Assembly: GCA_964627045.1 (NCBI GenBank)
Contig: CAZVIK010000215.1
Location: forward strand, 1-6,585
Direction: 5' to 3'
Length of the DNA stretch: 6,585 nt
DNA from: CAZVIK01 sp964627045
GTDB lineage: Bacteria > Acidobacteriota > Terriglobia > Bryobacterales > Bryobacteraceae
Shown here in pieces: positions 1 to 5,786 of this stretch (its first letter is position 1; each line of letters opens with the position of its first letter). Made by a program: the position numbers and the translations under genes. The notes under the pieces were generated by a model. It ran no database searches and was not told where the DNA came from. It saw only the letters and a program-made list of their open reading frames with translations.

Positions 1-1
1 G

Positions 2-1234
2 AACAACAGACGTGAATTTCTAAAGGCGACCGCCGCCGCAGCGGTGGTTTCGCATCGGGTCATCGGCGCCAACGACCGGATCCGGATGGCCGTGATCGGC
101 TGTGGGTCGCGTGGGACCATTGTCAACTCGCTGTTCCGCAAGCACGCCGACTGCGAATTCGTCGCCGCCTGCGACGTCCGTAAGTCGCGGCTCGAAACCC
201 TGGTGAAAACCCTTCCCGGAAAAGTAGACACCTACGAGGATTACCGGCGCATCCTGGAGCGCAAGGACATCGACGCGCTGCTCGTCACCACCCCCGATCA
301 CCTGCACAGCCCCGTCGTGGTGGCCGCCGCCGAATCCGGCAAGGACTCCTACGTGGAGAAGCCGCTGACCAACACCATCGAAGCCGGTTTGCGGATGGTC
401 GATGCGGGCCAGAAGTACAAACGCATCATCCAGTTGGGCACCCAACAACGCAGCGGAGCGCACTTCAAGGAAGCCGGCAAGCTCGTCCAGGACGGTTACA
501 TCGGCAAGGTCAACCACTGCGTCCTGATGCAGCCGGGCGGCTACACCCAGGTGATGCAGCCGGCCGAGGCGCCTCCGGCGGACCTCAATTGGGACCTGTT
601 CCTCGGACCCGCACCCAAAAAGCCCTATTCGCCCAGCCGCCTGCGTTGGCGCGCTTTCTACGATTACGGCGGGGGCCTCATCACCGATTGGGGCGTGCAC
701 CTCACCGACATCGTGATGTTCTACATGAAGGCGGACAACAAACAGCCGCTGCTCACCAGCGCCACCTCGCAGTACGTGAATTTCCCCAAGGACCTCGAGC
801 AGATTCCGGATGCCTTCTCCTGCTCCTGGCAGTACGACGATTTCGTGATGTCCTTCACCAATATCGTGCCTCCGGGATTCGCGACGAATACCGGCCAGGG
901 CAACTGGTTCTTCGGCACGCGCGGCGTGTTGCACGTCAACCGCTCGGGTTACGAGATCTACCCGGTGGCCGGCCGTGGCATGCCGGGCGGACCGACGCCG
1001 CCGGCCCCCATCGAGGCCAAGCAGGTTCCCGTGAAGGAAGACTACCAGAACGATCCAGATACCACGGCTCACGCTCGCAACTTCCTGGACTGCGTCAAGT
1101 CGCGCCAGAAAGCGGTGTCGGATATCGAGGTGGGCTTCAACTCCACGCTGCCGTGCCTGACCGGCCTGATAGCCGTTCAGCAGGGCAAGTCGTTCCGGTG
1201 GGACAACGCCGCCCGCAGGGCGGTTGCGGTCTAG
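2..1234 (+). CDS. Gfo/Idh/MocA family NAD(P)-dependent oxidoreductase with Tat export signal (5' partial)
   Basis: The open frame runs off the left edge; 410 residues and a TAG stop are visible. It begins NNRREFLKATAAAA, a twin-arginine signal (RR-x-F-L-K, then a short Ala/Val-rich stretch), so the protein is probably folded with its cofactor and exported. A GTG at 44 could be read as a start, but it would discard this signal, so I place the true start just upstream of base 1. After the signal comes a Rossmann fold with IGCGSRG (about residues 32-38 of the visible part) for NAD(P) binding. The family EKP motif follows (DSYVEKPLTN, Lys being the usual catalytic residue), then the C-terminal substrate domain with GGGLITDWGVHLTDIV and the closing ARNFLDCVKSR segment. 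Members oxidise or reduce sugars, inositols and related polyols; the substrate cannot be told from sequence. The gene ends before a clear terminator, and no partner gene is visible. Confidence 0.93.
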   Translation, partial: NNRREFLKATAAAAVVSHRVIGANDRIRMAVIGCGSRGTIVNSLFRKHADCEFVAACDVRKSRLETLVKTLPGKVDTYEDYRRILERKDIDALLVTTPDHLHSPVVVAAAESGKDSYVEKPLTNTIEAGLRMVDAGQKYKRIIQLGTQQRSGAHFKEAGKLVQDGYIGKVNHCVLMQPGGYTQVMQPAEAPPADLNWDLFLGPAPKKPYSPSRLRWRAFYDYGGGLITDWGVHLTDIVMFYMKADNKQPLLTSATSQYVNFPKDLEQIPDAFSCSWQYDDFVMSFTNIVPPGFATNTGQGNWFFGTRGVLHVNRSGYEIYPVAGRGMPGGPTPPAPIEAKQVPVKEDYQNDPDTTAHARNFLDCVKSRQKAVSDIEVGFNSTLPCLTGLIAVQQGKSFRWDNAARRAVAV

Positions 1235-1249
1235 CCGATCCCCGATTCG

Positions 1250-1294
1250 CGCCGGCCTCGTCCTTTGCGTTCGAGGCCGGCGTTTTCGTTTCTT
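1250..1294 (+). terminator. Rho-independent terminator of the oxidoreductase gene
   Basis: There is a perfect 11-bp stem, CGCCGGCCTCG at 1250-1260 pairing with CGAGGCCGGCG at 1272-1282, with an 11-base loop. It is followed directly by the T-rich run TTTTCGTTTCTT. It starts 15 bases after the TAG stop. The T-rich side is on the + strand, so it acts on the oxidoreductase transcript rather than on the convergent rseP transcript. Confidence 0.88.
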
Positions 1295-1365
1295 GCCGCG
1301 CAGTTATCCCACCGCACCGAATTCGATCCGACCTGCTCTCCGTGAACTCGACGAGGAACAACTGA

Positions 1366-1391
1366 GAAGCTCCTGAAAGGAACGGAGCTTC
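1366..1391 (+). repeat. Short inverted repeat before the transposase relic
   Basis: GAAGCTCC (1366-1373) and GGAGCTTC (1384-1391) form a perfect 8-bp stem with a 10-base loop, ending four bases before the relic ATG. The right arm contains GGAG, which sits at ribosome-binding distance from that ATG. A hairpin here would bury the ribosome-binding site, an arrangement known to limit transposase expression in some insertion sequences. That role is inferred; only the repeat and spacing are seen. Confidence 0.5.
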
Positions 1392-1394
1392 GAG

Positions 1395-1481
1395 ATGGAG
1401 CAGAGCCGCTACACCGAGGAGAAGACCATCGGTGTGCTGAAGCAGATGCAGGCCGGCCCCCGCCGGCGTGGCCACTGCTAG
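1395..1481 (+). pseudogene. IS3-family transposase OrfA remnant (N-terminal fragment only)
   Basis: A 28-codon reading frame starts at ATG 1395, with GGAG seven bases upstream, and ends at TAG 1479-1481. The first 21 residues, MEQSRYTEEKTIGVLKQMQAG, closely follow the start of IS3-family OrfA proteins (typically M-K-x-S-R-(F/Y)-(T/S)-E-E-Q-I-I-x-(I/V)-L-K-x-x-E-A-G), the first helix of their DNA-binding domain. After Gly-21 the match stops. The next codons (PRRRGHC) and the other two frames show no helix-turn-helix continuation (no L-C-R-x-x-G-I-S-x-x-T-F). The fragment is therefore a truncated relic, with the break at about base 1457, rather than a simple frameshift. No OrfB or DDE domain is present. 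It lies between two convergent genes, a neutral place for insertion. Family assignment rests on about 21 residues, so it is likely but not certain. Confidence 0.62.
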
Positions 1482-1592
1482 CGGGACCCCCGCAGGGGCA
1501 CGGCGTGGCCATGCCGTCTCGCCTAGCGCAGCGCCTCCCGGATTGGCCTTGCCAACACGGCAAGCCTCCTCGCCGCTCCTTGGGGGAGCGCC
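1457..1592. repeat. GC-rich hairpin cluster between the relic and rseP
   Basis: This stretch carries no gene I can support but has several short palindromes: GCGGG-ACC-CCCGC (1481-1493), a near-palindrome CGGCGTGGCCATGCCG (1501-1516), CTTGCC-AACAC-GGCAAG (1548-1564) and CGCTCC-TTGGG-GGAGCG (1574-1590). The 10-mer GGCGTGGCCA occurs twice, at 1465-1474 and 1502-1511. It could be debris of a non-coding mobile repeat attached to the IS3 relic, or simply the 3' region of rseP. Confidence 0.4.
1548..1590 (-). terminator. Candidate 3' hairpins of the dxr-rseP transcript
   Basis: Read on the minus strand, the rseP stop (TAA, 1595-1593) is followed within 3 bases by a 6-bp stem CGCTCC/GGAGCG (1590-1574). 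A second 6-bp stem, CTTGCC/GGCAAG (1564-1548), comes next. Neither is followed by a T run, so classical intrinsic termination is doubtful; they could stabilise the mRNA end or help Rho-dependent ending. Confidence 0.3.
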
Positions 1593-2903
1593 TTAGCCGG
1601 TGGGGAGCATCTTGGTGATGTCGTTGTAGATCACAAACGCCATCACCATCAGAAGGAACACAAAGCCGAACTTGAAGACCGTTTCCTTGACCTGCATGCT
1701 GAGGTCGCGCCTGATGAGCATCTCGAACAACAGCATCAGGATCACGCCGCCGTCCAGGATCGGGATGGGAAGCAGGTTGACGATCGCCAGGTTCAGGCTC
1801 ACCGCCGCCATCAGGTTGATATAGGAGTACGCGCCCTGCCTGGCGGCGTCACCCGAAAGCTGCGCGATGCGAATCGGCCCGTCGATGGACTTGGCGCTCA
1901 TCCGCTGCGCCACGATGCCGCGGAGAAACTCATAGATGAGCGTCGCGCCGCGCAGGTTCTGCCGCACCGACTCGCGCAACGCCTCGGGCAGCGATAGGCT
2001 CACATAGACGATGCGGTGATCCGGCGCCACGCCGATCATCCAGCGGTTCTCCGCCTGGCTGAACTCCGGCTGGACGGTGAAGGTCATTCTCTCGCCGTCG
2101 CGCAACACGTCCACATCCACCGGCTTGCCGCCGCTGGCTCGGATGATCTCCTGGAGTTTGTACCGCGAGCGGATCGGAGTCTTGTCCGCGCTGAGCAAGA
2201 GGTCGCCCTGCCGCAAACCCGCCTTTTCGGCCGCCATCCCGGGGCTGATCTCCGCCACCTGAATCTCGGCCTGCTGCGCCCACCCGGCGTATCCGACGCC
2301 GACCCGTTCGGCCAGGGTGGGCGTCACGGTGGTCTCGATTCGGCGGCCGTTGCGTTCCACAACGACCATCATCGGGCGGTTGGCGCTGGAGAGTTCCTTA
2401 ATCGTGATGTCTTCCCAGGAGGGATTCGCGGCGCCGTCCAGTTCCACGATGCGGTCGGCTTCGCGCAGTCCCGCCTTGGCCGCTGGGCTGTCGGCGATCA
2501 CGTGCCCTATGACCGCCGTCAGGTCGCTCTGGAGCGGCTTCGGGTACTTATAGAGGAACAGGCCGGCGAGCAGGGCCACCGCCAGCACGATGTTCATGAA
2601 CGGTCCGGCGAAGGCGATCAGGAGCCGCTGCCAGCGGGGCTTGGCGGAGAAGGAACGCGGATCTTCGGTCACGTCGCCGGGCTGTTCGCCCGCCATCTTC
2701 ACGTAACCGCCGAAGGGAATCGCCGAGACGCGGAAATCGGTCTCGCCTCGCTTGAACCCGAACAGGCGCGGGCCGAAGCCGAAACTGAAGGACTCCACCC
2801 GCACGTCGAACCACCGCGCGACCAGATAATGGCCCAGCTCGTGGATCAGGATCATGACCCCGATCAGCACCAGCAGCCAGAGGACATTCTCAAAAATCAG
2901 CAT
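1593..2903 (-). CDS. rseP: RIP metalloprotease RseP (site-2 protease)
   Basis: This 436-residue inner-membrane zinc protease cuts anti-sigma factors and remnant signal peptides inside the membrane. Visible features in order: a first transmembrane segment (about 6-25) carrying the zinc motif HELGH at 21-25; the conserved FGFGP (41-45) and PFGGYVKM (63-70) block; a second membrane segment (about 94-117); PDZ domain 1 (about 125-195) and PDZ domain 2 (about 213-280); a third membrane segment containing NLLPIPILDG (376-385), whose Asp-384 is the third zinc ligand; and a last membrane segment (about 411-430). Two PDZ domains and about 440 residues match the E. coli RseP layout. All catalytic residues are present, so it should be active. 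The ATG overlaps the dxr stop (ATGCTGA), which predicts coupled translation. The dxr-rseP order is common across bacteria. No anti-sigma factor or sigma-E gene lies nearby, so its target is unknown. Confidence 0.96.
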   Translation of the reverse strand: MLIFENVLWLLVLIGVMILIHELGHYLVARWFDVRVESFSFGFGPRLFGFKRGETDFRVSAIPFGGYVKMAGEQPGDVTEDPRSFSAKPRWQRLLIAFAGPFMNIVLAVALLAGLFLYKYPKPLQSDLTAVIGHVIADSPAAKAGLREADRIVELDGAANPSWEDITIKELSSANRPMMVVVERNGRRIETTVTPTLAERVGVGYAGWAQQAEIQVAEISPGMAAEKAGLRQGDLLLSADKTPIRSRYKLQEIIRASGGKPVDVDVLRDGERMTFTVQPEFSQAENRWMIGVAPDHRIVYVSLSLPEALRESVRQNLRGATLIYEFLRGIVAQRMSAKSIDGPIRIAQLSGDAARQGAYSYINLMAAVSLNLAIVNLLPIPILDGGVILMLLFEMLIRRDLSMQVKETVFKFGFVFLLMVMAFVIYNDITKMLPTG

Positions 2904-4126
2904 GTTTTCACCGCCGCCACGGCATCGGCGGCCGGGGCGTTCGCAACCATCACCCGATCTTCTTCGACAACCTGGCGAGCCGCCCGGCGGGATTCCCGGT
3001 CGACCTCCAGCACTTCATCCACGCTCGCCGCGTGCCGGTTGGGCACGCGCGCGAGGGTCTCTCCCACTATCCTAGCGATACCGGGGAAGGAAATCTCCCC
3101 CCGGAGGAAACTCTCCACGGCTACCTCATCGGCGGCGTTTAGCGTGCACCCGGCGGTGCCGCCTGCCTTTTGCGCGTCGTAGGCCATCTGAAGCAGGGGA
3201 AATTTCCGGAGGTCGGGGGGGTGGAAGTCCCAACTCCTGGACTCGTCCCAACGCAGGCGCGGCACCGGAGCCTCCGCGCGTTCCGGGTACGTCAGCGCGT
3301 ATTGGATGGGCATGCGCATGTCGGTGGTGGCAACCTGCGCCAGTACGCTGCCGTCCACATACTCGATCATGGCGTGAACCTTGGACTGGGGGTGAATCAC
3401 CACATCCACCTCCGACGGGGCGAACCCGAAAAGCCAGCAGGCCTCCATCACCTCGAAACCTTTGTTCATCATGGTCGCCGAATCCAGGCTGATTCTCTGC
3501 CCCATCTTCCATGTTGGATGGTTGAGAGCCTGTTCCGGTGACACGGTGCTCAGTTTTTCAACGGGGGTGTTCCAGAAGGGCCCCCCGGAGGCGGTGAGAA
3601 TCAGGCGGGCTACTTCGTCCCGACGGCCGGCGCGAAGGCATTGGTGCGCGCCGTTGTGCTCGCTGTCGACCGGAATCAGGGTGGAGCCGCTGCGGGCCGC
3701 CGAGGCCATCAACAGATCGCCGCTGGCGACCAATAACTCCTTGTTTGCCAAGCCGATATCGGTACCCTTGTGCACGGCGGCGTGGGTGGCCTCCAGGCCC
3801 GCCACGCCAACCACGGCGGCCATGACGAAGCTCACTCCCGCGGCCACGGCCGCTTCGACGCGCGCCCTGGGCCCGCAACTCAGGTGCGGCCAGTCCTTCT
3901 TGGCCAACCCGCTCTCCTTCAACCGCTGCACCAGCCGGTTCCGAACCTCTTCGGTGGCGACGCAGGCCACTTGCGGCCGGAACTCCAGGATCTGGGCCAC
4001 CAATTCCTCGACGTTCTGCCCGGCTACCAGGGCAAACACCCTGTAGAGATGGCGGCTGCGCCGGATCACGTCAAGCGTGTTCTTGCCGATGGACCCGGTG
4101 GAGCCAAGGATCGTTATCGTTTTCAT
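2897..4126 (-). CDS. dxr: 1-deoxy-D-xylulose 5-phosphate reductoisomerase
   Basis: This 409-residue cytoplasmic enzyme converts 1-deoxy-D-xylulose 5-phosphate to 2-C-methyl-D-erythritol 4-phosphate with NADPH, the committed step of the MEP isoprenoid pathway and the target of fosmidomycin. Starting at MKTITILGSTGSIG, the sequence shows the NADPH loop GSTGSIG (8-14), ANKELLVASG (127-136), the metal-binding PVDSEH (Asp-154, Glu-156), SGGPFWNTP, the flexible substrate loop NHPTWKMG (His-203, Trp-206, Met-208) and SATMMNKGFEVMEA (Asn-221, Lys-222, Glu-225). All catalytic positions known from E. coli Dxr are kept. The frame stays open upstream to a TTG at 4228, but those 34 extra residues do not resemble the family, and family members start right before the GSTGSIG strand. 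I therefore chose ATG 4126, although no good Shine-Dalgarno sequence precedes it. The tail after about residue 395 (ANAPAADAVAAVKTC) is somewhat longer than usual. It is the first gene of a dxr-rseP pair. Confidence 0.96.
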   Translation of the reverse strand: MKTITILGSTGSIGKNTLDVIRRSRHLYRVFALVAGQNVEELVAQILEFRPQVACVATEEVRNRLVQRLKESGLAKKDWPHLSCGPRARVEAAVAAGVSFVMAAVVGVAGLEATHAAVHKGTDIGLANKELLVASGDLLMASAARSGSTLIPVDSEHNGAHQCLRAGRRDEVARLILTASGGPFWNTPVEKLSTVSPEQALNHPTWKMGQRISLDSATMMNKGFEVMEACWLFGFAPSEVDVVIHPQSKVHAMIEYVDGSVLAQVATTDMRMPIQYALTYPERAEAPVPRLRWDESRSWDFHPPDLRKFPLLQMAYDAQKAGGTAGCTLNAADEVAVESFLRGEISFPGIARIVGETLARVPNRHAASVDEVLEVDRESRRAARQVVEEDRVMVANAPAADAVAAVKTC

Positions 4127-4156
4127 TAAGATAGAGTAGCGAGCGCGTCCACTAGC

Positions 4157-4165
4157 ATCATACCA
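4157..4165 (-). promoter_or_regulatory. Candidate extended -10 promoter for dxr-rseP
   Basis: On the minus strand TGGTATGAT gives an extended -10 (TG-n-TATGAT, one mismatch to TATAAT). A transcript starting about 7 bases downstream would have a leader of about 23 bases before the dxr ATG. I see no good -35 at 17-bp spacing, which an extended -10 can tolerate. It lies downstream of both palindromes in the transcription direction. Pattern match only. Confidence 0.38.
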
Positions 4166-4216
4166 CCGATGGGCCGTTTCCGAGCCCCGAAAGCCGCCCC
4201 GCGCGGGTGAATTGGG

Positions 4217-4337
4217 TTCGTTCGGCAATCTGAATAAGTATTCACAGCGGGGCGCGCCGCAGGTTCGTTCGGAAAGGCCGCCGTGGTGCCGTTTCGTCCG
4301 CGTTTGGCTTCGTTTGGCAGAATGAATAATTATTCAC
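4217..4337. repeat. Direct repeat with two 14-base AT palindromes (ARG-box-like) upstream of dxr
   Basis: Two 29-base copies, 4217-4245 and 4309-4337, agree at 24 positions. Each starts TTCGTT(C/T)GGCA and ends in a palindrome plus C: TGAATAAGTATTCA at 4231-4244 (6-bp arms, two unpaired central bases) and TGAATAATTATTCA at 4323-4336 (perfect). A third copy of the core alone, TTCGTTCGG, sits at 4264-4272, so the cores start at 4217, 4264 and 4309, about 46 bases apart. The palindrome is close to the ARG box consensus (TGAAT-4 A/T-ATTCA) bound by ArgR in E. coli. True ARG boxes usually come as adjacent pairs 2-3 bp apart, and dxr is not an arginine gene, so an unknown regulator or a dispersed repeat is equally possible. 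Confidence 0.55.
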
Positions 4338-4446
4338 TTCTCGGCACAAACTGAGCTGGTTCGCCAAATCGGGTGGCAATCGACGAGACCGGGTTGCTTC
4401 CGGGTTCGGTTTCGGTTTTGGGAGGGGTGCTTTTTATTCAGGGGGT

Positions 4447-4525
4447 GCCGGGGAGGAAATTTGCTTCAGGGGTCTTTTTTACTAGAGGTTAGTCTCGCTT
4501 TTTTGGTGGGAGTTGCCTCCCCGGC
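4447..4525 (-). promoter_or_regulatory. Candidate structured RNA or leader element with alternative pairings
   Basis: GCCGGGGAGG (4447-4456) and CCTCCCCGGC (4516-4525) form a perfect 10-bp inverted repeat around 59 bases. On the minus strand, the first arm transcribed also contains GGGAG, which pairs locally with CTCCC across a GCAA tetraloop (4508-4521), a GNRA-type loop typical of stable RNA. The local and long-range pairings share bases and exclude each other. The interior holds a small ACTA-GAGGT-TAGT stem (4481-4493) and two T6 runs on the + strand. It lies over 300 bases upstream of dxr on the same strand. I recognise no known riboswitch; this is a structural hypothesis. Confidence 0.3.
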
Positions 4526-4604
4526 TTGATTCTGATTCTAGTATATGGAATTCAGAAAATCAAGGAAAAAATTTCGGTTTTTGGAAACGGTGCTTGCGCG
4601 GCAA

Positions 4605-4631
4605 TTATCTGTTGTGTTTACAAGCAGATAA
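4605..4631 (-). terminator. Hairpin after the glycosyltransferase gene, possible terminator
   Basis: TTATCTG (4605-4611) pairs perfectly with CAGATAA (4625-4631). With one bulged base the stem extends by TTGT/ACAA and closes on a 4-base loop. It begins 21 bases beyond the glycosyltransferase stop on the minus strand. No T run follows directly, but a T-rich minus-strand stretch lies further on, near 4565-4575. It could instead be an operator. Confidence 0.4.
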
Positions 4632-4652
4632 CAAGGTGAGTCAATCCGCCGC

Positions 4653-5780
4653 CTAGCGCGGCTCGAACCGCCCGTCCTGGTGCAGGCAGTACGTCCTGCC
4701 CCTCCATTCAATGGTACTTCCGAAGAACCCGGCCAGCCAGAACAGGAACGATACCACGTCCTCTATTAAGACTGCCCAAGGGAGTCGTGCGGTCAAGGGG
4801 TCGTGCAGGACGCGGCGGGCCATGGCCCAACCGGAGGCGGCCCTGGCTGCCAACGCGGCCAGGGCCAGCGGCCAAGCGTGCGGGGCGACGGCGAGTAGCA
4901 GGAGGGCGAGCGGCACCGGGTACGTAAAGACCTGCCCGAGGTACCCGGAGGGCCTTGAGCGGCGGGTGCTGCGAACCCAGCGCAGGCGGTGGCGGAACGT
5001 CTCCCGCCAGCGCCCCCCGCCGATGTAGTGTTCAATGACGTAGCTTGAGAGGATGACGCCCCATCCGGCCTCAGCGACGAGCTTTCCGAGCATAAAGTCC
5101 TCGGCGAGATAGTCTTTCACGCGCGGGAGGCCTCCGATGGAGTTGAGCGCGGCCTTCCGGGCGGCGATGGTGGGCCCGACGGCGAAGCGCATTCCTTCCA
5201 GCACGCGCGCGACGAGGACTCCCGCCAGGAAATCGGTGTTCAGCCCGATGGCTTCGAGCGTGGACCAGACGCCACGCCCCGGGACGGCGCGGTAGGGGCA
5301 GGTCGCAAGACCGAGGCGCGGGTCGTCGAACTCGGCGGCCAGGGTGCGCAGCAGGTCGCGGCCCACGCGGATGTCGCTGTCGCTCATCACGACGAGATCG
5401 TGCCGGGCCGAAACCAACATGCGTTCCAGCGAGAATACCTTGGCATTGGGGTAAGACGGCTCGCCGGTGACGATCAAGCGGGACGGCACACCGGGGAACC
5501 CGGCTCGGAGCCGTTCCACGACGGCCGCCGCCGGGTCGTCCGGATCGCGAACCGCGAAGAGCAGCTCGAAGTCCGGGTAGTCCTGCACGAAGAAGCTACG
5601 GAGGTTCGCTTCGAGGTTCTCTTCGAAGCCGGCCAGGGGTTTAAGGACACTGACCGGCGGGGCGGGGCCAAGGACGGGCTTCACCGAAAGATACCGGCGC
5701 GCCGCGACCACCACCAGCAATGAATACGCGATGGCGCCTGCCACCAGCGCCGCCAACACGACGACGGGCAGGAGCACCAT
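4653..5780 (-). CDS. hpnI: HpnI-like membrane glycosyltransferase (GT2/GT21 type)
   Basis: This 375-residue protein resembles ceramide glucosyltransferase-type enzymes and most closely the hopanoid enzyme HpnI, which is known to transfer N-acetylglucosamine to bacteriohopanetetrol. It has an N-terminal membrane anchor (about 3-26), then SVLKPLAGFEENLEANLRSF (44-63), FVQDYP, the nucleotide-sugar motif RDPDDPA (78-84), MSDSDIRV (132-139) with the metal-binding Asp pair, and LAEDFMLG (225-232) with the likely catalytic Asp-228. HRLRWVRSTRRSRP (264-277) stands where GT2 enzymes have (Q/R)xxRW, here with His in first place. Two or more hydrophobic segments follow (about 285-315, 336-356). The active site should face the cytoplasm. 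ATG 5780 lies 6 bases after the thrS stop, so it is probably co-transcribed with thrS, with only a weak ribosome-binding site. No hpnJ, hpnK or squalene-hopene cyclase gene is in view, so another lipid acceptor is possible; the fold is sure, the acceptor is not. Confidence 0.72.
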   Translation of the reverse strand: MVLLPVVVLAALVAGAIAYSLLVVVAARRYLSVKPVLGPAPPVSVLKPLAGFEENLEANLRSFFVQDYPDFELLFAVRDPDDPAAAVVERLRAGFPGVPSRLIVTGEPSYPNAKVFSLERMLVSARHDLVVMSDSDIRVGRDLLRTLAAEFDDPRLGLATCPYRAVPGRGVWSTLEAIGLNTDFLAGVLVARVLEGMRFAVGPTIAARKAALNSIGGLPRVKDYLAEDFMLGKLVAEAGWGVILSSYVIEHYIGGGRWRETFRHRLRWVRSTRRSRPSGYLGQVFTYPVPLALLLLAVAPHAWPLALAALAARAASGWAMARRVLHDPLTARLPWAVLIEDVVSFLFWLAGFFGSTIEWRGRTYCLHQDGRFEPR

Positions 5781-5786
5781 CCAGTT

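Larger units (their letters stand above)
4127..4652. other. Intergenic region upstream of dxr (no gene seen)
   Basis: The 526 bases between the glycosyltransferase stop and the dxr start contain no reading frame resembling a known protein and no tRNA or rRNA that I can see. The dxr-proximal half is GC-rich with the repeats and palindromes listed separately. About 4526-4640 is clearly AT-rich compared with the genes around it, and includes TATACT on the minus strand (4540-4545) as a weak -10-like match without a well-placed -35. The region must hold the dxr-rseP promoter and the end of the thrS-glycosyltransferase transcript. Confidence 0.7.

Noticed and set aside
44..46. GTG as the start of the oxidoreductase
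   Set aside because: In-frame codons upstream encode a textbook Tat motif, so the true start lies outside the window.
20..1072. 350-codon open frame on the minus strand opposite the oxidoreductase
   Set aside because: The + strand frame encodes a clear Gfo/Idh/MocA protein with all motifs. The antisense product is a low-complexity, Arg/Gly/Val/His-rich sequence typical of a shadow frame in GC-rich DNA.
1457..1592. Continuation of the IS3 transposase in another frame after a frameshift
   Set aside because: I translated all three + frames after base 1457 and none shows the expected helix-turn-helix continuation, so truncation explains it better than frameshift.
2016..3182. 388-codon open frame on the plus strand across the dxr-rseP junction
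   Set aside because: It spans the boundary of two well-supported minus-strand genes, and its translation is His/Arg/Ala-rich with no recognisable motif.
4127..4228. 34-residue N-terminal extension of Dxr from a TTG start
   Set aside because: Dxr proteins begin directly at the first strand before GSTGSIG. The extension resembles no targeting signal and covers the candidate promoter and part of the repeat.
4231..4336. Firm call of ArgR operators
   Set aside because: The match to the ARG box is good, but the sites are 92 bases apart instead of adjacent, the repeated lead sequence is not part of an ARG box, and no arginine gene is next to them. Kept as a hypothesis only.
4217..4337. CRISPR array
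   Set aside because: Only two full copies exist, they differ at five positions, and the 63-base stretch between them contains a partial third copy. No cas genes are nearby.
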